A DNA stretch of 64,000 nucleotides from Muricea muricata (Eukaryota > Cnidaria > Anthozoa > Malacalcyonacea > Plexauridae), in contig OY979716.1 of NCBI GenBank assembly GCA_963855995.1, forward strand, positions 25,183,001 through 25,247,000. Direction: 5' to 3'. The notes beneath the pieces are model-generated. The model searched no databases, was not told the DNA's origin, and saw only the letters and a list, made by a program, of their open reading frames with translations. Numbering within the stretch: the first letter of the stretch is position 1; the number at the start of each line of letters is the position of its first letter. Below, in pieces: positions 11,894-22,979 of the stretch. The translations under genes were made by a program, and so were the position numbers.

Positions 11894-11964
11894 AAACAAC
11901 AAAACAAGACGGCGGAAAAAATTGTTTGGTGAGTGTTTCGAAGGAATTCCTCAGAAATGGGACG

Positions 11965-12115
11965 TTTTCGTCTCAGTTGCTCTCGCCTTTTTAGATGCCT
12001 TATAAGTATTTGCTTCTCCTGATAGTCCGCCATGTTCTTGAGATCATAAATGACCACCCTTCGTTGGCTGTGAAAGTTGCCAAATCTTTTTGCAAAAATA
12101 CAAAATATTGTAGTG
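11965..12115 (+). repeat. Dispersed repeat, copy 1 (partner at 52818)
   Basis: About 150 bp (for example GACCACCCTTCGTTGGCTGT and AGTTGCCAAATCTTTTTGCA) recur at 52818-52967 with scattered mismatches in the same orientation. No coding content; a dispersed non-autonomous element of unknown type. Confidence 0.75.
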
Positions 12116-12689
12116 CAAAAAGCAAATTTAGATATTTGCTGTCAGTTGAATTCGTGATTAATCAATCAACAATAAATTTTAAATCTGGCCATTCAGTGTT
12201 AGCCATTCATGATAGTCTGCCATATTGATGAGATCAGTGAGGATGACGCCATGATCAACACCAGCAACGACTTTGAGCTCCGCTAGTGCGAAATTGGTAA
12301 CCCTTGCCCCAGGCTTACGCCCGGAAGGCAACCATTGGGGACAACAACCATTTACATTTAACTGTTAAATGCTCCCCATGAACATTGTCATGTGAATATT
12401 ATGTAATATATCCATATAGATTTACGTCCAGGCATATAAATTATTCAAAACCGACGGAAAACAAAAGAATATGGTCTCATGAGCATATAAACATGTACAA
12501 GTTGAATATAATATACAGTTGAAAAATATATGTATACAACCGTATATAGTGAATATATAGATAGCTACAGTTGAACAAAACCTCTCCCTAGGCGTTTAAC
12601 CTACACATAAATGTTTGGTTTGTTGTGTGTATTCAAATATAAAAGCTTTAAATTCATATCATTGTGTGAAATTAATAAATATATATTTA

Positions 12690-14361
12690 CGTACAAAACA
12701 TCAACTTTTTATGGCCCCAAGATTCACAAATCAACCAGTATTACAACAGCCATCAAAGAACAAAACACGGACTACATAAAACTACCACCACCTCCAAACC
12801 TTAAATTCAGACCCATAGTCGCCGGACCTACATCACCCACACATCGACTCAGCAATGTCGTTGATATAATATTGAAACCTCTGTGAAGGCACGTACCAAG
12901 TTATATAAGGGACGACTTTGATTTCCTGAAACAATATACCACACAAGGTAACGGAGGATACCATATTGGTTTCCTTCGACGTGAGAAGTCTGTACACCAG
13001 CATTCCTCACGAACTGGGATTAAAAGCAATAGAACACCTTTTGGATAATTTCCCCACATTCTACAGCGACCCTTCTCGAAAAAAATTATATTGACAGCTA
13101 TTTCTATTGTACTCAAAGAAAACACATTTAAATTTGATGGAAAGAATTATAAACAAGTACAGGGAACGACTATGGGAAAAAATTGCACCAACATACGCCA
13201 CCCTCGTAGTGGGCTTCCTAGAAAAACAGTTGTACCAAAGAATTGAGGAGAAATACGGAGAAGCGACCAAAACGGAATTTATTAAGAACTTCAAAAGATT
13301 CTTGGACGACTGTTTTATATTCTGGCAAAAATCACGAGAAGAACTGGAAATATTGTTCAACATGCTCAACAACATCAACCCAAAAATTCATTTCACAATG
13401 GAATTCAGCTCCGAAAATCTCCCATTTTTAAACATACTGATCTGTAAAGAGAACACAGAAATACATAGTTATTACAAAGGAACAGACAGTCACCAATATC
13501 TAGACTTTTTTCATGCCATCCAAGACATGTTAAACAGAATAATTATACCGCATGCGTTAGCAAGAAGAATATGCACCTTTGCAACAAAAGACGACATACG
13601 AAACATTCGATAGGGAGAACTAGAAACCTTTTTAACCAACTAAAACCACCCAAAGAAACTTGTTAACAACGGAATATTAATCGAGAAAGCAAAAAAGCTA
13701 ACGATTGAGGAGCTACGTAATCCAAAGAAAAAATCAGACAACAACAACAAAACTCTCCCATTGGTCATTACCCAAAACCCCAATAACCCACAAATCGTAA
13801 ATATGGTTAGACAGAGCATGAACTTCTTGCGACACTCAAAGAAAATGGAGTCAACACTCAAAAATACTGATCTCATTGTAAGCAGAAGACAACCAAAAAA
13901 ACTTAAAACAAATTTTAACGAAGGCAGAATTTTCACAGCGCGATCAAGAGGGAAGTATCAAAGTGCAATGAACCTAGATGCGGGACATGTAACATCATCA
14001 TAACAGGGGATTCCCTAATCCTGAAAGGCAATAAGACGTGGACCACACACTCCTCAATGTCATGTTTGAGCAGGGACGTGATTTATATTATCATTTATTC
14101 AAAATGTCAAGATCGATTACTATATTGGTCAAACTCAAAATTTACGAAATCGTGTTACTCTACACAAGGAACAGATAAAACACGAACAGTATAGATATCT
14201 ACCGGTAAGCAAACACCTCCACAGCTGCAACAACGGGATGTTCAGAATAATGCCAATTTACCAATGTTCGAACAATAATAGAATTGAAAAGGAGTCTAAA
14301 GAAAATAACATTGTATCAATCCTCGAACCAAAGCTTAATGCATGTAATAGCACTTATGTGG
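12690..14361 (+). pseudogene. Penelope-like element: reverse transcriptase plus GIY-YIG endonuclease, broken
   Basis: Read through several frame changes, this encodes a Penelope-type retroelement protein. The parts in order are YGPKIHKS and FRPIVAGPTSPTHRLSNVVD (12711-12880), SFDVRSLYTSIPHELGLKAI (about 12970-13035), QGTTMGKN then APTYATLVVGFLEKQLY, the catalytic segment FKRFLDDCFIFW (about 13290), and FTMEFSSENLPFLNIL. After more breaks comes KCNEPRCGTCN, then a GIY-YIG domain with YYIGQTQNLRNRVTLHKEQ (about 14115-14175) ending SILEPKLNACN. Penelope elements use this RT with a GIY-YIG nuclease to insert. The reading frame shifts near 12890, 13190, 13610 and 13980, so this copy is dead, and the N-terminus is missing. 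An ISL2EU-type transposon inserted at about 14348, directly at the stop codon; the 3' tail resumes at 18709. Confidence 0.82.
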
Positions 14362-14749
14362 GTTTTTTACTTCCGGTATAGTCGGAACATGAAATCGAGG
14401 CTTGGTGGGTGTGGCGCGAAATTAAAAAAGAAAACATGTCAACCACTACAGTCTGTAAATAACTCAAGCGTTGTAAATAAGACTCTCAAGCTTTTCCCAA
14501 ACGATATTGAAGGAGCTGAAATAAGCGTTGACCTTCTAAAACAGAAAAGGTAAGTAAAGAAAAGTCAGTAAGATAGTTAAAATGCAGGAAAGGTGCTTCA
14601 ACAAGTGGTTCAAAAACAGTGTTATTGAAAAGGTTAGTAAAATAAACGATAAAATATGTGTGTTTTTTAAGACGTTGTGAGCTGTTTTCTTTCATTATAA
14701 TCGCAAGCTAAGAATATTTATTTCAATATTACTTAGAGTGATGTGTTAG

Positions 14750-16730
14750 ATAGAGAATGGCTGGAATAAGGACCTGATGAATCCAGATATTCCAAAAAAT
14801 ATTGATCGAAAAGTAAAACTACTGCGACCATCAAATTGGTTTCCGGACGGCTCGGAAAAATGGAAAAATGTAACAACAAAAGAGGAAAGTCTACCGAATT
14901 CTCCCTAAGCAATATCACAAACTGCTTTATTAACAGACAACTTATGGATGGACTACCAGCGAATGATTTTAAAAACATCAATCAAAAATCGTATTGACTA
15001 TTCAAAGCAGGGCATATTCAATATGTTAAACTACTACGGAAAGATTTGTGCGAAGTGTACATCAAATGTGCATGCCTACCGGAAATGCGAAAAAACACGG
15101 AATATACCGTTAATCTGATTATAAAAAAACGGACGGTGAAATTGAGTTTGCAAGATGCGGTTGCCCGCAGTGAAAGGTCCTCACGGAAGTTGCAAACACA
15201 TAGCAGCTCTGTGCTATTGCTTGGTAGAGTATGCGACTGTTGGTGCAGTAAGAAATCATGAAACATGTACAGCAAAATTGCAAACTTGGAATCAGCCTCG
15301 AAGCAAGAAACTACCTGGGATGTTAGCACGCGACATAAACTTTCAAAAACCAAAAAAAAAAAGGGTTGTAATAAAAGCAGTAAATGCAGAGCACCTAGAG
15401 ATGCAAAATCTGCTTTTGAACATATAAGCACCCCTAGTAAATACCAGTCGAGAAGTTCGTCAGAGGCCAATGATGCACTGAGATCATTTTGTACAAAATA
15501 CAAATTAAATTCATGTTTTCTTCACTGCTTGAGAGAAAATACTGGTGGTAATGAAAATTCCACAGAGAAGGAAACAGTAAATAATAGTAATAAAGTCATA
15601 AAAAGTAGTAAAGACATAAGATAATTGTATATCCTGTAGATAGCAACCCAAATTCTAAATCAAATAATGTGAATAGTAAGGTAAAAGACAGTATAAATAG
15701 TAATACTAATACCACAATGAGTAATGGAATTATGAATGATATAATTAACAATGCAACCACTGACATATTAATGAGTAATGAATTAGAGACACCAACAAAG
15801 AAGTCTCCACAGAATCAAACACAAGCATCAATACAGTCCGTTTTAAGATGCTTAATGATGCCAGATAATGAAAATAGTTTCTCCATCAAGCGGTATCAGG
15901 TGAGAGACAACAAAACTTTAACCTTACTCGAGTTTAATTTAAAGAAACAGTGAAAGACTACAAACCTAAACTTGATCACAATTCGGAAACGTTCTATTCC
16001 AGCAAAGTAGAAGTAAACTGCCAACAAACAATTCAAATGGAAGCTTCAACAAGGGAGCAGGGCAACAGTTCTTTATGGCATTCCGCTAGATCTGTTCGAC
16101 TGACTTCATCACAATTTGGGGATGTTATTTGCCGGAAAAAAGCAGATGTCACAAAATTATTTGAGTCCATGTTTAGTCAAAAAGATATAAGTCATATACC
16201 AGCAGTAAAAGCATTCAGGGAAATGGAGCACACAGTTGCAAACTGTAATAAAATATACAAGAAGAGAAATGGATGTCTTGAGACTGAAATATACTGTTCA
16301 GGATTGGTTCTAAACCCAGATTACCCATGGCTAGGTGCCTCGATCACCTGATAGGATTGTGTATGATCCTTCATCAAATCCATGCATTGTTGGGTTAGAA
16401 TGTAAATTCATTTCTTTAGCTAAAGGACTTTCCCCCATGCAGGCTTATCATGCAAAGAAACAAAACAAAAAAGCATTTTGCCTTAATGTAGAAGGATACC
16501 TTTCACTGAAGACAACTCACAAATTTTACTATGAAATCCAAGGACAATGTGCCATAGCGAACTTTGCCTGGGTTGACTTAGCAATCATGACTGATCCACT
16601 ATTACATGACCATGGATTTTTTACTCAGAGGATCTATTTTGACAAAGGCAGATGGGAATCAGATTGGCTGCCAAAACTGACTAATCTTTACTTTGTTCAT
16701 TTGCTTCCGAAAATGTTGGGTATAAACTAA
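14750..16730 (+). pseudogene. SWIM zinc-finger plus YqaJ-type nuclease accessory protein, broken
   Basis: The accessory gene of the ISL2EU-type element. Successive frame fragments read RPSNWFPDGSEKW (14820), LPANDFKNINQKSY-stop-LFKAGHIQYVKL (14950-15040), CACLPEMRKNTEYTV, and a SWIM motif split by a one-base slip: FARCGCP, then AVKGPHGSCKHIAALCYCLV (15145-15230). An asparagine-rich linker follows (15650-15780). The nuclease domain has SARSVRLTSSQFGDVICRKK (16080-16140), then SPDRIVYDPSS and GLECKF, giving the D...ExK catalytic signature of YqaJ/lambda-exonuclease folds, and QGQCAIANFAWVDLAI. A frame break at about 16340 separates LGA from SPDR. SWIM domains bind DNA or protein; the nuclease probably helps process transposon ends, by analogy only. 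At least four breaks, so not translated as one protein. Confidence 0.8.
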
Positions 16731-17149
16731 AAATATGAACACAAACAGTTGAAACAGTAAATTATTATAATCATTATACACAGGACAAATGCTTAGATAA
16801 TAATTGAGCCAGTAAATCTAATATCTACATGGCTGTGTTACCAATGTTAATTAGTGGGATTAATTGGTAAAAGTAGTTAACATTGAGCTATTCCATTCAA
16901 TATACCCCCACCTGTAATGAGTATTTTCTTGATATCCAAGGGAAGAGAGAAATCCCACCGTGGGGGTAACTATGGGAAAATCCATCCAAGGGGGTAAAAG
17001 TATAATTTTATTGAAAGGGATTCAAAATTTATCCCTTAATAGGAGGTGCATTAATATGAAATGAACTGGTCCATCATGACATGAGAGGTGGTTGAAAGTT
17101 TGTTAACATAGCACAAACAAAAAAAATTTGGTCAATTTATTTGTTCTGA
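16731..17149. other. Spacer between the two convergent ISL2EU-type genes
   Basis: Non-coding AT-rich spacer carrying the 3' ends of the two convergent transposon genes. No separate feature seen. Confidence 0.4.
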
Positions 17150-18526
17150 CACATTGAAACAGGGCTGAAGTCCAAAATATGATAATTCTTTATCCTCTCA
17201 ATGGATCGCTTTACATGAATTCGAACAGTGGCAATTCGCCTAGTTTGCATTAACTTGTTTTCACTCAACTCTGGTTTTCATTCAAAGATGGTGGAATATT
17301 TACCCTAACTCCTTTTTGTTCAAATAAACCCTGAATAGTAAACCCACGATCAGCCATGAGTACAGTACATCCTTCCTTTCCCAATCTTTCTCACAAATAC
17401 GACACTTTATTGTTAGCTCTCTGTCAGAAATCGATCCCTCATACAAATCTGAAATACATGTCAATGAGCCAGAAGGATCATGCCGACCAAAAGCTTGAGA
17501 GTGTTCCTATTTTTATAAGTGAAAAATTAATGTAGCTTGTTGCGCTGTGGCATTTGATGGTTTTTCAATATATATTTCAGTTGCATCTGAGTTCTGGATA
17601 GAGGTTTCCAACATGTTCAGGCATATACTCGTTGCATTGCTGACGAAATGGCCATAATCTATCAAGCTCCTTAAATTTGGCATACATGAAGGGAATCCAT
17701 GTTGTAATGATTCTGGAGACAATACTTTGGTGCAGCTGAAATCTAACAGCAATGTCCTGCTCAAGTAGACCAACCTTAAGTCTTGTAAGTACAAGAAGGA
17801 ATTCATTGACAGGTGACAGCATTCTGGAAGGTCCTCTCTTTGACCCAGTCACTTGTCCTTCTTGTTCGTAGTCACTGGTTCCTTTGTATCGAAGACAAGA
17901 TACCGATTCACCAAAAAATTCCAAGCATGCCTGAAATTGCATGTACGAAAATCCGGTATACAACTTGAAGAGTTTATCATCCTTAGCGAGACTTTCTGCG
18001 CAAAGTTTCTTGACTTCACCATCAGCCAAAAGTTGTTTGAGGTTTTCTTGAGTGTTCTGTAATTCCGCTTCCAATGTGTCTTTCCGCTGTTGCAACACAT
18101 CTTCGTTGAGGAAAGAAAATGTCTCCTCGTTCTCCAAGGGAAGGGAACCATCTTCACCTTCGTCATAGTCAGACTGTTTAGACAAAATTTCACCTGTGTT
18201 GACAGTGTTAGTGTTGACAGTGTTGGTCTTTTCCGCGAGAGGAAGTCGCTGTTTAGGGAGAGTACGTTCTTTAGGTGGTTTGGTGAACGAAGGGTGGCGT
18301 CTTTTCTGAGCATTTTCCTTCCATTGTAGGAGATTAAGAAGCATGAAGGCTCAAAATGCTCGCTGCAAATTCTCACATGCTTGCTCACTGGTGTATGTGT
18401 CTTTCGAATGTTGATAATCCATCTTGCAAGAACCTTGTTGTTTTTCAATGGCAGCCGATGAAATAAAATATCTGACGATTTACTAGATGTATTAGGACAT
18501 CCAAACGATATACAATTTTGAGGCAT
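17150..18526 (-). pseudogene. THAP-domain DDE transposase of the ISL2EU-type element, broken
   Basis: It starts at 18526 with a THAP zinc finger, MPQNCISFGC...RLPLKN...RWIINIR...ICSEHF, so the C2CH residues are intact. One frame shift later (about 18350) comes a linker with a coiled-coil-like stretch, then FKLYTGFSYMQFQACLEFFG (about 17950) and a helix-turn-helix segment LEQDIAVRFQLHQSIVSRII before the DDE core. The first catalytic Asp lies in SDATEIYIEKPSNATAQQAT (about 17580). The third acidic residue, expected as HVER, reads RIHVKRSIERIK (about 17200), a Glu-to-Lys change that should abolish catalysis. Several more frame breaks separate 17150 from 17580. It is convergent with the nuclease gene and shares the element with it. 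Confidence 0.82.
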
Positions 18527-18708
18527 TTCGCCAGTGACTGTTATACTCCTGGAACGTTAAACAGTTCTCAAAATAACTTTAAAAAGTGCTGATATTTTCA
18601 GACTAAAATGTTCGAAGCGTTTGTTTACAATTTCGCGCCGCTCGCCACCAAGCCTCGCTTTCATGTTCAGACTATGTCGGAAGTAAAAAACCCACATACG
18701 TGCTATTA

Positions 18709-18850
18709 AACACCGTTCATAACATTCCAACATCATTATGAATATAAAAGATACAATCACACTCGTAAACCTCATGAAGAGCTTTTAGCGAAAACGTTTG
18801 TGCAATAATATTGTAAATAAAAAGATTTTAAAACAAGTGAGTTATGTTTA
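18709..18850 (+). other. 3' tail of the interrupted Penelope-like element, with hammerhead-like motif
   Basis: This resumes the Penelope element beyond the ISL2EU-type insertion. CTCATGAAGAGCTTTTAGCG followed by AAAACG (about 18765-18790) resembles the hammerhead core CUGAUGA-stem-GAAAC described in Penelope-like elements, with one substitution in the first box. A tail with GTGAGTTATGTTTATTTTT follows. Assignment depends on the junction with the upstream GIY-YIG domain. Confidence 0.5.
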
Positions 18851-19440
18851 TTTTTTGTTGACTAATCAAACTATTCTTATATATATATATAAATAATATA
18901 TAATACTAGAGTAGTTTGGAGAGGCCCAAAATCCAATATTGACTCAATATTTGAATAGGGAATACATGGTACAATTCTAAGAGAATGGATCTTATTTACT
19001 TTATTGTGTTCTTGACATAGCCTAAATTACAGGATATTAAAAACTGTCAAATTGAAATGCAAATAAACTAACCTGAAAATTGGACTTGTACAATCAGACT
19101 TTGTATTCAGAAGGCAATTTGGCCCATCGAAAACAGTAAATTAGAAAAACTATAGCAAAAATCGTAGTGTCGATCACAGCAATATGATAATATTCAGACA
19201 GGCTATATTCATGAAATATCGTATCTTGACCCGCTAGCTTGGCGAGCGCGCACGTGGAGTTAGACGCTCGTTGCCCATGATGCTTTGCGAGTAGCTGTCC
19301 AAAATACTCTGTACTGTGGTTACAGATTTTTGCACTGTTGTTACGGATTTATACACTCCTGTTTGGGATTAACTACACTGAAATAGAGACCAATCACAGT
19401 CGAGATACCTCTCCTGGTATATTTGTATAAATGAAAACCA
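18851..19440. other. Spacer without recognisable gene
   Basis: AT-rich, with a short (TA)n run near 18881. It may contain the undetected 5' end of the Helitron that follows. Confidence 0.35.
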
Positions 19441-19444
19441 AATT

Positions 19445-19783
19445 TTGTATATAAAATATGGTGATGAGTGTCAAGGTCTTGCTATAATGGAAGGAGAAAT
19501 TGAATCTCATTATTATAATATTCACACAGCCCATTTGAATGCATTTTTTAACGATAGTTATGCTATTTTAATTTTGGAAGGCTATATGATGGCCTTAATT
19601 AAGCAAACGGAATTTTTCTATTTGATTGACTCCCATGCTAGAGAGTTAAATGGCATGCCTAATCCTAATGGCACTGCTGTTGTAATGAAATTTGCCAATA
19701 TTCTAGAGTTAGAACAAAACTTGTATGGCCTTGCAGTGGCATTAAATACAATTTATTTGAAATTGTGCCTCTCATTTACATAA
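19445..19783 (+). pseudogene. Helitron N-terminal protease-like domain
   Basis: The open frame of 112 codons contains AILILEGYMMALIKQTEFFY, LIDSHARELNGMPNPNGTAV and VMKFANILELEQNLYGL. The F-Y-L-x-DSHAR block with the later NGTAV resembles the His/Asp end of cysteine-protease-like domains (OTU or herpes tegument protease type) at the front of some Helitron proteins. The catalytic cysteine would lie upstream of 19445 and is not seen. The family assignment is from memory and moderately secure; the enzymatic role is inference. Confidence 0.55.
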
Positions 19784-19955
19784 ATGTGGTGCTCAGCAAT
19801 AGGCTAAATGTGCTAAAGATACCAGAAAAAAAGGCGGTCAGTAGAAACTGAACTTGATAAACAACTACGGCTTAAAAATGCTGTTGTGTATAAAAAAGGC
19901 AACAGTTAAATGAAATTGACAGTGATAGACAAATTAGACTTCATAAAGTGAGTCT

Positions 19956-20419
19956 ATGAAACGGAAACGGTCAGAAGAAAGTGACAATGAGAGGCAAATC
20001 AGACTTGAGATCAGGATCGTGTGTCTAAAAAAAGTAAGCGGTCAGAACAAATTGACAATGAGAGACAAATCAGACTTGAAAAGGATAGTCTGTCCAAAAA
20101 AAGTAAGCGGTCAGAGGAAACTGACAATGAGAGACAAATTAGAATTGAAAAGGATAGTCTGTCTAAAAAAAGTAAGCGGTCAGAGGAAACTGACAGTGAG
20201 AGGCAAATTAGACTTGAAAAGGATAGTCTGTCTAAAAAAGTAAGCGGTCAGAGGAAACTGACAATGAGAGACAAATCAGACTTGAAAAGGACCGTGTGTC
20301 TAAAAAAAGTAAACGGTCAGACGAAACTGAAAGTCAGAGACAACTCAGACTTGAGAAAGAAAGGTATGATAAGAAACAAAAGCGGGCAAATGAAGTTTCA
20401 CAGTCTCAACATGAAATAG
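19956..20419 (+). repeat. 69-bp tandem coding repeat, about six units
   Basis: A 23-residue unit close to SLSKKSKRSEETDNERQIRL-EKD is repeated in tandem, with unit starts near 20019, 20088, 20157, 20226 and 20294 and degenerate copies at both edges. It forms the charged linker of the Helitron protein. One unit at about 20236 has lost an A from a run of seven, shifting the frame, and another shift lies near 20010. Nucleotide identity between the central units is high, suggesting recent expansion or conversion. Confidence 0.85.
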
Positions 20420-20564
20420 ATCAACAGCACTATTTAAATATGTTTGATAACACCAACAATGGTGTTATTAAGAGCAATGTTGGGCTAAAACTAACATTAA
20501 TTAATTCTATAAGTCTGTTAAGTACATTGTCAGTCAGTGTACAGTGTGTCAGGAGGCATAGCCT

Positions 20565-21193
20565 TTGAAATCTAAACCTAGGACTCCTTATGTGTGTTCA
20601 CGATGTTGTAGAGATAAAAAATCTCCAAAGAAATTTTCTTCAGAAAATTCAATGATGCCTTCAAATGTTCCACATGAACTACAAAATTTAACTCAAACTG
20701 AAGAAATGTTAATTGCTCGTGCTTTGCCATTCATGAGAGTTTATATTAAACCTGTTGGTCAACGAAGTTACTCAGGGCATTGTATTAACTTGCCCCAAAA
20801 TGTCACAGAACTAGCGACATCTTTGCCAAGATATCCCAAAGACTTGGCTGTGATTATTGTTAAGGTTAAAGGTAGAGACAATACCTTGAAAGATGTGACA
20901 GTGCGAAAACAAAAAGTGCACAATGCTTTAGTTTGGCTTAAGAACAATAACCCACATTATTCTGAGTTGATAATACATAAGATGCATTAAACATATTGCC
21001 TGAAAATGGTGTACCACCAGAGCTTATGACAGTTGAGGCTGATGATGATATCATCTCACATGATGATTGTTCACCTGATACAGGTCCTCCTACTGATAAC
21101 CCATCAGATGATATTGTTTATAATGCTGCTACTGAAATGAGTAGTTTTCTACCTGTTGGTGAACAACAACAACAGGAAATTAATGCTTTCTGA
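20565..21193 (+). pseudogene. Helitron DUF6570-like segment and acidic linker
   Basis: 20565-20990 reads [51 protein letters not shown] and [20 protein letters not shown], the DUF6570-type region that precedes Rep in metazoan Helitrons. A frame change then leads into LPENGVPPELMTVEADDD and an acidic linker to 21193, where it stops again. It is adjacent to the Rep domain and originally part of the same protein. Confidence 0.8.
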
Positions 21194-21245
21194 AAATGTG
21201 GACAACGAGCCACTAAATTAATATCAAATATCTCATCTGGACACA

Positions 21246-22915
21246 ATGGCTTTCCCAACCTTATTTCCAGATGGGCAAGGTGATCCTACTAATCAAGGAC
21301 TTCTAAGAGATGTCCCTCTTAAAGAACGAATAAAGCATCTATTAAAAATTGCTAAAATTATTGATGGTAAATGGGTATACCGTTTTGCTGACCATCCCAG
21401 ATTTTCTTATTGGGCTTTTAATATGATTCAGAGGAAACGAATCTTGCAAGAAAGTGGAGTATTCCTCAAACAGAACCCAGGTGAAGCACATCTTACCATC
21501 GATGAACTGCGTGAAATGGCTGCCAGCAACAATGCTAATCTATTTATGTCTAAGGTATCTAGATATGTTGGGAACATTGCTGGCACAAGTTCTTACTGGA
21601 ATAGAGTACGAGAAGACCGGAAAGCTATTATAACTAATGTTGGAGCACCAACATTATTCTTTACTTTCTCCTCTGCAGATATGCATTGGCCAGAATTACA
21701 TGGCCTGTTTAAAACTGATCGTGACTGTGAAACTGGTAACTCTACCAGTGATGTAAGGCGCCAAAATGTTATTAGCAATCCCCATCCTGTGGATTGGTTT
21801 TGTACCCAACGATTACAAAGCTTCATAAAACACTGGCTTTACGAATCACTGGGGGCAAAATGGCACTGGTTTCGATATGAATATCAGGGAAGAGGCAGTA
21901 TCTAATGTCATGGCACTGCAAAACTATATAATGACCCAGGTTTGTGTCAACTTACACAAACTGTTTTGAAAGGTTTCTTAGCCCAAAAATACAAAGATGA
22001 AAACGATTGTTCTGACACAACTGAGCTAGATGAAGATGTTGAAGCTGGGCAAAGAGCAGCTGAAACAGTATGTCAGTATGTTGACTGGCTATTATCAACT
22101 GTTAATCCGAATCCACCAGATGAGGACATCTGGATAAGACCTCAAGCTCATCCATGTCAAAGGCGTCATAATGATATTCCAGAACATGAAAAACAATCAG
22201 ATTATATAGATCTGTGAAACATGGTTCAGCGATACACCCGTTGTAGTACAAGCTATTGACTTAAAAGAAAGTCAAATGAAACTGAATTAAAATGTAGATT
22301 TCATTTCCCTTTTGATCATTGTTTTCAGACAAAATTAGAATTTGAAAAGATTCACACTTCAGGGGAAGAACATTATCGAGCTAAGATTGTGACTAAACGA
22401 GTGATTCAAGGTTAAATAACCATCACAAACTTCAACTCCAAGGATGGACAGCTAACTGTGATAATCAAGTTGTTATTGATCATTATGCTTGTGTTGAATA
22501 TCTCACAAAATATGCAGCTAAAGGTGAAGCAAGGTAACCTATGTTAACACAGGCATTTAATTCAATTGTGCAAAATCTTGACAGTAATACTGACCCTTGT
22601 AGAGCTATTAAGAAGATGGTTATGAAATCTCTTGAAGAAAGAGATTATGCAGCTCAGGAGACAATGCGTCATTTATTGTCTTCAAAACTTCACAGCTCAT
22701 CCTTTAAAGTGATGCCAGTCAGTCTGAATGGATCACGTAGAGTGCGTGATACAACTGAAGAAGGTGAATCATGTACTGATTACTCACTTCTTGATGTGTA
22801 TGCTAATCGAGAGCAGCAATTCAAACAGAAAATGTTATACCCAGAATATTCCCAACATATTCTCCTAATCCCAAAGGCCCAAATTTTGGGCTTTATTGTA
22901 GATATCAACTTTTAA
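21246..22915 (+). pseudogene. Helitron Rep (HUH endonuclease), with a stop inside the HUH motif
   Basis: [41 protein letters not shown]-like ([16 protein letters not shown]) and [20 protein letters not shown] mark the Helitron-like N domain. The metal-binding HUH motif should follow GRGSI as H-C-H; here it reads GRGSI-stop-CHGTAKLYNDPG, the first histidine codon replaced by TAA at about 21904. Downstream come HPCQRRHNDIPEHEKQSDYI, and the catalytic-tyrosine block VVIDHYACVEYLTKYAAKGE (about 22470-22530) after more breaks, then ALFNSIVQNLDSNTDPCRAI-like text (QAFNSIVQNLDSNTDPC). It cannot make an active Rep. Confidence 0.85.
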
Positions 22916-22979
22916 GGTATAAACCCTGGAAAACAACCCAGAATAATGCTTGGGTTGATCAATAAGCAGCAGATGAGAT

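Larger units (their letters stand above)
14345..18708. mobile_element. ISL2EU-type DNA transposon, 4.4 kb, complete ends
   Basis: Both ends carry inverted repeats of about 75 bp: TAATAGCACTTATGTGGG at 14345 and, in reverse complement from 18708, TAATAGCACGTATGTGGG, both followed by TTTTTTACTTCCG and GAGGCTTGGTGG. Inside are two convergent genes, a plus-strand SWIM/YqaJ protein and a minus-strand THAP-DDE transposase. The pairing of an IS-like THAP transposase with a YqaJ-type nuclease, and a two-base AT/TA target duplication, is what I know of the ISL2EU superfamily. It landed in the Penelope element at its stop codon; removing it restores GCATGTAATTAA across the junction. Both genes are broken, so it is now non-autonomous at best. 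Confidence 0.82.

Noticed and set aside
17853..18329. Plus-strand open frames in the ISL2EU-type transposase region
   Set aside because: Shadows of the minus-strand THAP-DDE gene.
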